14,295 nucleotides of DNA from an uncultured Lachnospiraceae bacterium (GTDB taxonomy: Bacteria; Bacillota; Clostridia; Lachnospirales; Lachnospiraceae). Position numbers and translations under genes: made by a program. The stretch spans positions 1 through 14,295 of the forward strand of contig CAJUFL010000075.1 in the NCBI GenBank assembly GCA_910585605.1, given 5' to 3'. A model generated the notes under the pieces. It ran no database searches and was not told where the DNA came from. It saw only the letters and a list, made by a program, of their open reading frames with translations. Positions 1 to 6,761 of the stretch are shown here, in pieces (within the stretch, counting starts at the first letter, position 1; each line of letters opens with the position of its first letter).

Positions 1-2
1 AC

Positions 3-1226
3 TGTTATGAGGAAGCGTATAAGATGACGGAGCTTGTGAATGAACAGAGGAGAAAGGCAGGAGTACCGGAGATACAGACAAAGGATGAATTGATGGATGT
101 GGCAATGATGCGGGCAGCAGAAACCGCTGTCTACTGGAGTCACACGAGACCAGATGGTTCAGGTTTTTCTTCAGCTAGTATTTATTCACGAGGGGAGAAT
201 CTCCATGCAGGAAGTGCCTTGGCGGTTAATGCAAATAAGAGTCTGGTCAATTCTTCAGGGCATTATGCACAGATGATAGATGCTAAGTTTTTATATGCAG
301 GTTTTGGTTGTGTAAAGGTGGATGATACATATTACTGGGTACAGATCTTTTCAAGAGCCAACATTTATTACGAAGATGGATATTTTGGCAAAGATTCAGA
401 AAACAACAGACCTGTGAGGTGGGATAAGATGACACTGGGTAACCGGAAGGATCATACAGCCCCATTTACTGCAAAGGTGAATCCCAAACTGATTACATTG
501 AAAAGCACACATGAAAAGGAATGGGATGGTGAAGGATCGTATGACGAAGAATTGCACGTAGGGGAAGGGACGCAAGAGAAAATTTGTACGTATTATTATG
601 ATAAGTTGAAGGATTGGACCTGTGAAGTGAAGTTATCATCCGATCAATACGATGTTAAGGTACTAACTCCGGAATTATGTTCCTATCAGGATGGAAAGAT
701 CAGGGCATTAAAGGCAGGAACCGCAAAGATTCAGTATACTCTGAAAGCTGACAGCAGCCTGACAAACGTATTGGAGATTCAGATAAAGGACGTGCCGATA
801 AAAAAGGGAAGCCGGATAACAGCCGGGGAGAATACATATAAGATTACCAGCACTGGAAGTAGGACAGTAAGCTTTTGTAAAGGAAAGAAGGATACGGTAT
901 CTGTTACAATTCCGGATACAGTGAAGATTCAGGGAAAGACCTACAAGGTGAATGCCGTTGCTGAGAACGCTTTTAAGGGCTGTAAGAAGCTTAAAAGCGT
1001 GACGGTGGGGAAGAATGTCACATCCATAGGAAAAAACGCTTTTAGCGGCTGTTCCGGGCTGAAAAAGATAACAGTAAAGACAGCAAAGCTGAAATCCGTA
1101 GGAAAGAACGCCTTAAAAGGAATCCATAAGAAGGCAGCCATAAAAGTGCCAAAGAGCAGACTGGAAAAATATAAGAAGCTGTTTAAGGGAAAAGGACAGA
1201 AGAAAACAGTGAAGATAAAGAAATAG
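3..1226 (+). CDS. CAP-domain surface protein with BspA-type leucine-rich repeats, 5' partial
   Basis: The reading frame is open from position 3 and continues off the left edge, so the ATG at 24 is an internal Met and the true start is not in the window. Roughly the first 125 residues form a CAP/SCP domain: SHTRPDG, then GENLHAG, then a GHYAQM-like helix and a YYWVQIF strand, which carry the His/Glu residues typical of the family. A middle part (about residues 180-265) resembles a bacterial Ig-like domain. The C-terminal 130 residues are LRR_5/BspA-like, with two repeats of the type AFxGCxxLKxVTVxxxVxxIG, ending in a Lys-rich tail. No sortase signal or membrane anchor is seen at the C-terminus. 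A secreted or cell-surface role is inferred from the family; its ligand is unknown. Two tandem terminators follow. Confidence 0.85.
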   Translation, partial: CYEEAYKMTELVNEQRRKAGVPEIQTKDELMDVAMMRAAETAVYWSHTRPDGSGFSSASIYSRGENLHAGSALAVNANKSLVNSSGHYAQMIDAKFLYAGFGCVKVDDTYYWVQIFSRANIYYEDGYFGKDSENNRPVRWDKMTLGNRKDHTAPFTAKVNPKLITLKSTHEKEWDGEGSYDEELHVGEGTQEKICTYYYDKLKDWTCEVKLSSDQYDVKVLTPELCSYQDGKIRALKAGTAKIQYTLKADSSLTNVLEIQIKDVPIKKGSRITAGENTYKITSTGSRTVSFCKGKKDTVSVTIPDTVKIQGKTYKVNAVAENAFKGCKKLKSVTVGKNVTSIGKNAFSGCSGLKKITVKTAKLKSVGKNALKGIHKKAAIKVPKSRLEKYKKLFKGKGQKKTVKIKK

Positions 1227-1256
1227 TACCGGAACAACTGAATAGGACAATAACAG

Positions 1257-1285
1257 GGACATATGCACAGGCATATGTCCTTTTT
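1257..1285 (+). terminator. Intrinsic terminator after the CAP-LRR gene
   Basis: A perfect 10-bp stem (GGACATATGC / GCATATGTCC) with an ACAG loop is followed by five T. It starts 31 bases after the stop codon. Confidence 0.85.
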
Positions 1286-1294
1286 ATATAGATA

Positions 1295-1319
1295 GGGCAG
1301 TGGCACACTGCTCTTTTTT
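1295..1319 (+). terminator. Second tandem intrinsic terminator
   Basis: An 8-bp stem (GGGCAGTG / CACTGCTC, one G-U pair) with a 3-nt loop is followed by six T. With the terminator just upstream it insulates the adhesin gene from the CAP gene, so the adhesin should have its own promoter, which I could not place with confidence. Confidence 0.7.
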
Positions 1320-1335
1320 CATGGAGAAAGGAGGC

Positions 1336-1356
1336 TTCCACACCGTAAGGGTGGAA
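1336..1356 (+). promoter_or_regulatory. 5' leader hairpin upstream of the adhesin gene
   Basis: TTCCAC pairs with GTGGAA, and an inner CC pairs with GG around a GTAA loop with one bulged base. No T-tract follows, so it is not a terminator. It lies 38 bases before the start codon and could affect mRNA stability or translation; this role is inferred. Confidence 0.35.
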
Positions 1357-1393
1357 CATAAAGAAATCAAGACAAAAAAGGAGATATGGAAAC

Positions 1394-4300
1394 ATGAAAT
1401 GGAAAACAGGAATGAAGCGTTGGACTGCCTGGCTGATGGTACTGGTGATGTTATCCGGTCTGGTACCTGGCAGCATCCATACAGTACATGCAGAAGAAAC
1501 AGATGTAACAACGGAAACGGCAGCTGAGGGAAATACCGGAGAAGCCGTAAAGACAGAAGAAGCAGTATCTGAGGAAGATACTGCCGGTGCAGGAACAGAA
1601 GGAGCTGCCGAAGCAGTGACGGAAGCAGTAAAAGAAACAGTGACAGAAGAGGTGAAGGAAGAGATACCGGAGTCTGCCAAAGAACAGACCGTGGAAGCCG
1701 GTACTTCGGAAAGCACAGAGCAGCAGATACCGGAGATGAATACTTTTGCTGCATGGGAAGAAGACAGCGGGCTGCATGAGGAACAGATAGAAGTGCTGGA
1801 AGCCTCCAGTGACTATCTGATCTGTAGTGACGGCTCATGGTCAGGCGGTACCATATGGTATGTACAGCCGGGAAAAAGCAGGCATTACATTTTCTGTCTG
1901 GAAAAAGGTGCAACTATGTACCATGCAAAATATACAGGAGAACCGGTATACGGCTATTCCGGGAAATCCGCTTTTAAGAAGGCAGTGGCACTGAATTTCT
2001 TTTACAAGACCAATGGAAACTCATGGAGTGGTAAAAAGAATTACGGACCAGTCCAGGAAGTGATCTGGGATGAAACGGGTTCCAGTACTGCACAGAAGCT
2101 TACTGCATATATCGACCATGCATGGAAGCTGACCTCACTGAATTCAGGCAGAAGCTCCAGCGGTACCAGCTTTAACAGCAAGCTACAGCCGATTGCAAAG
2201 TCCTCCGCAGATTCGGAAGCAGGGAGAAAGAAGATGATAGGCAGTTTTTCCAAAACAAAGACAAAGGTAAAGGAAGGGGAGCAGACGCAGATCAACCTTG
2301 GATGTGATGCATGGCAGTACTTCGCTGACGGCGGCTATAACAGTGACGGACTGGTCTCAGGCGGGAAATCCTCCAGCATATCTGTAACAGGAGTATATGA
2401 TAAAAACGGAAAGGCAACGAAAAGTACAGCATTTGTGGATGAGAGGGGACATCTTCAGGTGACGGCAGTAAAGGAAGCTGGGAAGACTTATGATAAGAGC
2501 AATCCCCTGACAGTCATCATGAAGGTAAATTTTGATTATCAGGGTGCAGATAAGATACGGTATATTAAGACTGCGGAAGGAGTCCAGAATCTTGCTTATG
2601 ATGCGAATTTCGGCATGAATGGATATTTTGCCCTGCAGGTATATGCAGGGTCAAATACACCGGATTATGTACCAACAGAAGTGTGTATTAATAAAGTGGA
2701 TGAGTATGGGCTTCCGGTTTCGGGATGTACCTTTGAACTTTCGAAACAGGAAGCATTGGGAGAGTATACTGAAATCGGCAGAGAGATAACAGAAGATAAT
2801 CAGAAGGTTGTGTTTGAAATAAAAGAACCGGGTTCCTACCGGATTATAGAGACAGGTGTACCATCCGATGATTTTCAGATCAACCCGACAGAGTATAAGT
2901 TTACGGCAATGCTGACAATGGAAGGAAAGGATTCCAAAATAGTGATCATGGGAGCCGGAGACGGGGTGACAAACCCGGATGGTTCTGTAAGTTATACCTA
3001 TACCTGCGAGAATAAATTTAACTCCGGCGGTGCAGAGATCGTCAAATACGGAAAGGTGCTGACTGGGTATCAGAATGGTAAGTTTGTTTATGAGACAAGA
3101 ACCCTTCCGGATGTGGGCTTTACCTTTTATGCAGCAGAAAACATATATGCCAACAGCACCCTTGTGTTCCGGGCAGGGGAAGAGCTGACGACCAAGGAAT
3201 GGGGAAATTCCCATAAGGCAGTGATAGGGCTAAAGACGGATGGCTCAGGACGTCTTGCAGTATCTGATCTTCCATCAGGCAGTTACTACTGTGTGGAATC
3301 CGAATTTCCGGCAGGCTTTACGAAGCTTGATAAACGGTATTATTTCCAGATCGAAGCAGGGAAAACAGGGCTGATAAACGAAGGGGAAGGGGGCATTTAT
3401 AACGAACAGGCTCCGGCTGTATGCCATGTTTATAAGGTGGACCATGATACAAACAAGCCGTTAGGCGGCGGAGAATTTACCATTTATGCAGATGTGGCAA
3501 ATACGAACTATGACGGTAATGCCATTTTTGCCGGAAGCGATACGGTACCGGCAGTCATAAAAAGAGATCTTGCATCCGGAAAGGAAGAGAAAGAAGAGGG
3601 GCGATGGGTGCCTCTTAATAAGGTAACCACCAGGGCAGATGGAATGGCAGAGTTCGGGGAACTTCCGGCAGGAAGGTACCTGGTGACCGAGACAACGGCA
3701 CCGGAGGGCTATGCCTTGGCAGAGGAAAGCTATATCTTCATCCACAGCTATGATACAGAGCAGGGAGCCAGCGGTTATAACTTTGAACATACTTTTACAG
3801 ATGTTCAGGCAAAAAAATTCAGGATATTGAAGCATGCACAGGAAGCAGTACAGGCACATCCGGAACAGAAAAATATGGATGTATATATCTATGAGGATAG
3901 ACAGGCTGCGGGAGCCGTATTTGGCATTTATGCAGCAGAGGATATTTATAACACAGCAGGAAATAAGGTATACACCGCAGATATGCTGATTACGGAATGC
4001 ACCACTGATGAAAACGGTGTGGCAGAATGGAACGGCGGTTTTTATGCCGGAGCTTATTATTTCAAAGAACTGAAGACCCCTGATGACAGCAGATACATAC
4101 TGGATGATACAAAATATCCTTTTTCAGTATCCGGTACAGGCGGCGTCCTGAATGATGTTCCGATCGTCAATCAGCTGTATAAGGGATCCATAAAAGTAAT
4201 CAAGACAGACGGTAAGACAAAAGTACCATTAAAAGGAGTAGAATTTGACCTTCTGGATTCAGAACAGCATAAGCTGGGAAGCTTTGCAACTGATAAAAGC

Positions 4301-4789
4301 GGAGAGATCCATATCAATAACCTGCCTGTCGGCACTTATTATTTAAAGGAAACGAAAGCATTAAAGGGTTATCGGCTGTTAAAGGATATGGAAGAAGTGG
4401 TGATTACAAAAGAGGAACTGAACCATACTGTGGAGCTGGAAAACAAAAGGAGTGATACCAGTATCACGATTAAGACAGATACGACCATAACTGGCAGTGG
4501 TCATGTAAAGACCGGAGACAGCGGGCTGTCCGGATTTATCATGCTGTTGTTTATGATAAGCAGCATCGGGTCAGCGTTCTTCCTAAAGAAGGGAGGATAT
4601 CGTTTAAAGGATAAAGCAAAAAGCAACCGTACTGGGCGGTCACTTTTTGACAGGATATTGCATCATTCGGAATCCGGAAGCGGTTCAAAGAAACACTTTG
4701 GAGGTACATCCAGAACCCGGCTGATTGTGAAGAAGAGTTCAAAAGAAGGATGTGTATTCTGGTTGGGACTTTCGAGACAGCTTAAATAA
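1394..4789 (+). CDS. Thioester-domain adhesin with Cna-B/SpaA repeats and VKTGD sorting signal
   Basis: A Sec signal peptide (residues 1-33, hydrophobic core then HTVHA) is followed by a Glu/Ala/Thr-rich low-complexity stalk to about residue 125. A thioester domain follows: Cys168 (FCLEKG) and Gln221 in the hallmark VQEVIW motif would form the internal Cys-Gln thioester used for covalent binding to host surfaces. About five Cna-B-like domains come next (roughly 430-545, 546-670, 675-810, 812-925, 930-1018), with isopeptide Lys/Glu candidates such as Lys434 in INKVD. Then VKTGD (1038-1042) precedes a hydrophobic segment (1048-1064) and basic residues, a noncanonical LPXTG-like signal. The ribosome site is AAAAAAGGAG. 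Oddity: about 65 residues follow the membrane segment, and those from about 1090 on are antisense to the XRE gene at 4663-4932. The native stop may have been lost. Such adhesins are common ICE cargo. Confidence 0.88.
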   Translation: MKWKTGMKRWTAWLMVLVMLSGLVPGSIHTVHAEETDVTTETAAEGNTGEAVKTEEAVSEEDTAGAGTEGAAEAVTEAVKETVTEEVKEEIPESAKEQTVEAGTSESTEQQIPEMNTFAAWEEDSGLHEEQIEVLEASSDYLICSDGSWSGGTIWYVQPGKSRHYIFCLEKGATMYHAKYTGEPVYGYSGKSAFKKAVALNFFYKTNGNSWSGKKNYGPVQEVIWDETGSSTAQKLTAYIDHAWKLTSLNSGRSSSGTSFNSKLQPIAKSSADSEAGRKKMIGSFSKTKTKVKEGEQTQINLGCDAWQYFADGGYNSDGLVSGGKSSSISVTGVYDKNGKATKSTAFVDERGHLQVTAVKEAGKTYDKSNPLTVIMKVNFDYQGADKIRYIKTAEGVQNLAYDANFGMNGYFALQVYAGSNTPDYVPTEVCINKVDEYGLPVSGCTFELSKQEALGEYTEIGREITEDNQKVVFEIKEPGSYRIIETGVPSDDFQINPTEYKFTAMLTMEGKDSKIVIMGAGDGVTNPDGSVSYTYTCENKFNSGGAEIVKYGKVLTGYQNGKFVYETRTLPDVGFTFYAAENIYANSTLVFRAGEELTTKEWGNSHKAVIGLKTDGSGRLAVSDLPSGSYYCVESEFPAGFTKLDKRYYFQIEAGKTGLINEGEGGIYNEQAPAVCHVYKVDHDTNKPLGGGEFTIYADVANTNYDGNAIFAGSDTVPAVIKRDLASGKEEKEEGRWVPLNKVTTRADGMAEFGELPAGRYLVTETTAPEGYALAEESYIFIHSYDTEQGASGYNFEHTFTDVQAKKFRILKHAQEAVQAHPEQKNMDVYIYEDRQAAGAVFGIYAAEDIYNTAGNKVYTADMLITECTTDENGVAEWNGGFYAGAYYFKELKTPDDSRYILDDTKYPFSVSGTGGVLNDVPIVNQLYKGSIKVIKTDGKTKVPLKGVEFDLLDSEQHKLGSFATDKSGEIHINNLPVGTYYLKETKALKGYRLLKDMEEVVITKEELNHTVELENKRSDTSITIKTDTTITGSGHVKTGDSGLSGFIMLLFMISSIGSAFFLKKGGYRLKDKAKSNRTGRSLFDRILHHSESGSGSKKHFGGTSRTRLIVKKSSKEGCVFWLGLSRQLK

Positions 4790-4932
4790 GTCCGTTTGAT
4801 GCCGAGTATGTCAGCAAGCTTCTGCTGTGTAAGACCAGCTTTTTTGCGGAAATAGGCTATATGGATACCTAAATCCACGAAGAAATCACAGTTTTCAAAG
4901 GTTATCAGATATTTTTCTTGTTTTGTTAGCAT
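4663..4932 (-). CDS. Small XRE-family repressor, copy 1
   Basis: This 89-residue protein has a single helix-turn-helix domain at about residues 20-80 (GIHIAYFRKKAGLTQQKLADILGI, read here as two halves of the HTH). A short N-terminal extension begins MLTKQEKYLI. A strong AAAGGAGGC ribosome site sits just before the ATG. The protein matches copy 2 at 75 of 89 residues by my count. A TTGTTC-N16-TATATA promoter candidate lies upstream on the minus strand, next to a 17-bp inverted repeat at 5026-5042. Autoregulation or control of a divergent gene is inferred. Its 3' end overlaps the adhesin reading frame by 127 bases in convergent orientation. Confidence 0.85.
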   Translation of the reverse strand: MLTKQEKYLITFENCDFFVDLGIHIAYFRKKAGLTQQKLADILGIKRTYLSCLESPNQNTHPSFELFFTISRVLDVPPKCFFEPLPDSE

Positions 4933-5025
4933 AAGAATGCCTCCTTTGTAAAATTTTTAGTTATTTCAAATTTAATACAAAGAAGACAAAAGGTATATAA
5001 ATGTTTTCTGATAATGAACAAAAAT

Positions 5026-5042
5026 GTAAGCTGACAGCTGAC
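5026..5042. promoter_or_regulatory. Candidate XRE operator, copy 1
   Basis: The pattern GTNAGCTNNNAGCTNAC is an inverted repeat of two arms around a 3-bp spacer. The same pattern occurs upstream of copy 2, each 94 bases from the start codon of its XRE gene, while nearby bases differ. The site lies just upstream of the TTGTTC -35 candidate on the minus strand. Binding by the adjacent repressor is inferred. Confidence 0.55.
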
Positions 5043-5158
5043 AAAACACAGAGGGAATGCAGTTTTAAGAGTTGATAAAGAAAAGGGGGCGATAAGAAGG
5101 GGAGAATGTATCCCGGTATTAAGGGGTATTTGATAAAAATAATAATGAAAAAACAATT

Positions 5159-5187
5159 TTGTAAGAACAATATTAATATGTTATAAT
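5159..5187 (+). promoter_or_regulatory. Promoter of the TA1 toxin mRNA
   Basis: TTGTAA (5159-5164), a 17-bp spacer and TATAAT (5182-5187) with an extended TG upstream of the -10. The predicted start near 5194 gives a leader of about 70 nt. Confidence 0.8.
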
Positions 5188-5262
5188 CATACTATATAGT
5201 TTAATTGGAAACAGGATGCATATTTCGGTAGATGCCCTCTAGTACATAAGGGGGTGATGCCC

Positions 5263-5343
5263 GTGAATACAATGGAAGTTTTGACTTTATTGTTAGTGGT
5301 TTTTGCGGCACTATCTTTTATAGATAACCACAAAAAGAAATAG
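5263..5343 (+). CDS. Small hydrophobic toxin-like peptide (TA1)
   Basis: This is a 26-residue peptide: MNTMEV, a run of about 12 hydrophobic residues (LTLLLVVFAALSF), then the charged tail IDNHKKK. The GTG start is chosen because the ribosome-site and start region (GGTGATGCCC then GTG) aligns with that of the clear holin-like toxin at 7048 (GGTGGTGCCA then ATG). An ATG at 5257 in the same frame would add two residues. The ID...KKK tail matches the family pattern, but the membrane segment is about a dozen residues shorter than in the second toxin, so activity is uncertain. The leader can pair CCCT (5235-5238) with AGGG in the ribosome site. Inferred role: type I toxin held down by the opposing antisense RNA. 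Confidence 0.65.
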   Translation: MNTMEVLTLLLVVFAALSFIDNHKKK

Positions 5344-5440
5344 CATCCCAACACCGTCCAAAGTAGAAGGATACTATCTCTTTTAGATAATTATTATTTT
5401 ACCGAGGGCAAATCGGAATTTGTAGCCGATTCACTTTCTA
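5344..5440 (-). ncRNA. Predicted antisense antitoxin RNA of TA1
   Basis: On the minus strand, TTGAAA (5469-5474), exactly 17 bp and TATAAT (5446-5451) form a near-consensus promoter pointing at the toxin gene from downstream. Transcription should start near 5440 and run toward and probably into the toxin reading frame. Near its start the RNA can form an AATCGG / CCGATT hairpin. I could not find a convincing terminator, so the 3' end given is a guess. Role as RNA antitoxin is inferred from the layout. Confidence 0.55.
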
Positions 5441-5445
5441 ATTAG

Positions 5446-5474
5446 ATTATATACTAGGGCATTTGATTTTTCAA
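5446..5474 (-). promoter_or_regulatory. Promoter of the TA1 antisense RNA
   Basis: The -35 TTGAAA and -10 TATAAT are 17 bp apart on the minus strand. The promoter overlaps the terminator hairpin of the toxin message, the compact convergent layout seen in type I modules. Confidence 0.65.
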
Positions 5475-5486
5475 GTGCCCTTTTTT
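5457..5486 (+). terminator. Terminator of the TA1 toxin transcript
   Basis: A 10-bp stem (GGGCATTTGA / TCAAGTGCCC, one T-G pair) with a 4-nt T loop is followed by six T. On the other strand the same bases carry the antisense -35 region. Confidence 0.75.
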
Positions 5487-5499
5487 GTAAGCTATTTAA

Positions 5500-5769
5500 T
5501 TATTTGGAATCCGGAAGTGGTTCGAAGAAGCACTTTGGTGGTACATTTAAGACCCGGCAGATGGTGAAAAATTGTTGAAAGGAAATATGTGCGTCCTGAT
5601 TGGGGCTTTCAATGCGGCTCAGATAAGAACGGCTGATACCAAGTATGTCAGCAAGCCGCTGCTGTGTAAAACCGGCTTTTTTGCGGAAGTAGGCAATGTG
5701 GATACCTAAATCCACAAAAAAATCACAGTTTTCAAAGGTAATTAAATATTTCTCTTGTTTTGTAAGCAT
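5500..5769 (-). CDS. Small XRE-family repressor, copy 2
   Basis: This 89-residue single-HTH protein is a paralog of copy 1. The first 33 residues are identical, and the 14 differences are spread over the recognition-helix region (GISRSYLSRIE in place of GIKRTYLSCLE) and the C-terminal half. It has the same AAAGGAGGC ribosome site. A TTGTTT-N16-TATGTA promoter candidate lies upstream on the minus strand, with the 17-bp palindrome beside it. It is divergent from the ssb relic. Changes in the recognition helix together with a conserved palindrome leave open whether both paralogs bind the same site. Confidence 0.85.
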   Translation of the reverse strand: MLTKQEKYLITFENCDFFVDLGIHIAYFRKKAGFTQQRLADILGISRSYLSRIESPNQDAHISFQQFFTICRVLNVPPKCFFEPLPDSK

Positions 5770-5862
5770 AAAAACGCCTCCTTTGTAATTTTTTTAGTTA
5801 TTTCAAATTTAATATAAAGAAGGTGAAAGGTACATACTTGTTATCTAAAAGTAAACAAAAAT

Positions 5863-5879
5863 GTCAGCTGAAAGCTAAC
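5863..5879. promoter_or_regulatory. Candidate XRE operator, copy 2
   Basis: This is the second GTNAGCTNNNAGCTNAC palindrome. Spacer and arm-edge bases differ from copy 1 while all paired arm bases are kept, as expected for a selected binding site. Confidence 0.55.
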
Positions 5880-5933
5880 AAAAACAGAGAAAATGCAATT
5901 TTAAATATATTTAAGAAGAAAAGGAGTAAGAAG

Positions 5934-6215
5934 ATGAAAAGAACAGGAAAATGCGTCCTGGCATTTTGTTGGAGGAAGACTATGAATAAAGTAATATTAA
6001 TGGGGCGTCTTGCAAGAGAACTGGAAATAAGATACAGCCATGGCGATTGCAAGATAACCTTGGCAGTAGACAGCCGTTTTGGGATGCAGTGGGAAACAGA
6101 TCTGCTTGCCCTGAAAGGATTTATCGGGAACATGGTAACCGGTGTCCTCCAGTTTTTATGGATATCGACAGAAGCTTCTAAGGACAGGAGAGCAGGCTAT
6201 GATCGTGGCAGATGA
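5934..6215 (+). pseudogene. ssb: ssb relic fused to unrecognised sequence
   Basis: From the ATG at 5982, with its own GGAGGAAG ribosome site, the protein opens like single-stranded DNA-binding protein: MNKVILMGRLARELEIRY, then ITLAVDSRF, matching the first OB-fold strands. After about residue 28 of that part the similarity ends. The rest of the frame (from MQWETDLL on) is not SSB-like. SSB is usually over 100 residues, so the DNA-binding core is lost. An upstream in-frame ATG at 5934 after AAGGAG adds MKRTGKCVLAFCWRKT, perhaps the start of another broken gene. SSB genes are standard ICE cargo. I call this a relic; expression of the short fusion cannot be excluded. Confidence 0.6.
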
Positions 6216-6438
6216 AGCTTATCTGATGATAGACCAGAAGATTCCGCAGTCGCTGATATTCCTGAGGAATGGATTGAAACGAGGACGTAAGTATGAGATA
6301 TCCTTAGCGGAAGAGGAAAACCTTGAACTGATGCAGAAAGGGCTTGCCCTTATGATCATCGGGCATATGCATATGAAGGTCATGTTTGAAATAGCAGAAT
6401 ACAAATGGGATTACTTTGGTTCTGCCGGAGGAAGGTGA
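6172..6438 (+). pseudogene. VirB4/TraE-type conjugation ATPase, internally deleted 3' relic
   Basis: The frame matches the C-terminal half of VirB4-like ATPases of Firmicute conjugative elements. A Walker B-like segment IVADEAYLMIDQ is followed by QSLIFLRNGLKRGRKYE and the usual C-terminus FEIAEYKWDYFGSAGGR. About 50-60 residues normally lying between RKYE and the ISLAEEE segment are missing, in frame, and the whole N-terminal half with Walker A is gone. Full-length members have several hundred residues more. The stop overlaps the next start (TGATG), a relic of the original transfer-gene operon. The family match is from memory of conserved segments. Confidence 0.7.
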
Positions 6439-6761
6439 TGGACCAGATACTGGCATGGATAATAGGGGGATTCTTTGGATTTCTCCTTATTTTCTGTGCC
6501 ATTTTAGGCGGTTCTTTTGAGGAAAGTGAATGGAATGGGTATTATTACAGGACAAAAGAATAGATGTGGCCAGTTCCGGAATGTAGAACGATATCTTCCT
6601 ATTTTGGATAAAGAAATTCCCCGACCGCAGGAGTATCCACAGACCATAAGGGAATCGATATAGCATATCAGGAAGGAACGGATGTAGTGGCGTCCAAAGG
6701 CGGTACTGTTATAGTGGCAGAAGCTTCTGCATCGGAAGGAAACTGGGTAGCAATAATCTGA
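6438..6761 (+). pseudogene. Membrane-anchored M23 peptidase relic with two in-frame stops
   Basis: An ATG overlapping the VirB4 stop opens a frame for MDQILAWIIGG and a hydrophobic segment, ending at TAG (6561-6563) after 41 codons. In the same frame the DNA continues with MWPVPE, ISSYFG, a TAA at 6609, then RNSPTAGVSTDHKGIDIA and a GGTVIVAEA strand. This is the start of an M23/LytM domain, including the HxxxD zinc-binding pair (HKGID). The frame stops at 6759-6761 before the HxH motif. The second TAA stands where the family usually has an aromatic or basic codon in YFGxR. In ICEs such enzymes open the wall for the transfer channel. The first 41 codons alone could still make a small membrane peptide. 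Confidence 0.65.

Larger units (their letters stand above)
4663..5097. repeat. Direct repeat, copy 1 (XRE gene plus upstream region)
   Basis: The stretch matches 5500-5936 across the XRE gene and about 160 bases of upstream DNA, including the Shine-Dalgarno, the TTATTTCAAATTTAAT block and a 17-bp palindrome. By eye the copies are roughly 75-85% identical, so this is an old duplication or two related elements rather than a recent copy. Past about 5097 the similarity stops and the TA1 module begins. Confidence 0.75.
5500..5936. repeat. Direct repeat, copy 2 (XRE gene plus upstream region)
   Basis: This is the partner of the repeat at 4663-5097. In this copy the homology runs up to an AAGGAG ribosome site and the ATG at 5934, so this is the better preserved arrangement of an XRE gene divergent from a plus-strand gene. 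Confidence 0.75.

Noticed and set aside
1183..1913. Long minus-strand open frames opposite the start of the adhesin gene
   Set aside because: They are Ser/Leu/Pro-rich mirror images of the Glu/Ala/Thr-rich stalk, lack ribosome sites and cross two terminators.
5106..5186. Possible 26-codon plus-strand gene after AAGGGGAG, divergent from XRE copy 1
   Set aside because: It runs through the TA1 promoter elements and has no protein-like pattern. It is more likely a decayed remnant of the gene once divergent from this repeat copy.
5823..5933. Extending the ssb-like frame upstream to an ATG at 5823
   Set aside because: The added stretch overlaps the XRE operator and promoter region and has no ribosome site. 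The starts at 5934 or 5982 have good ones.
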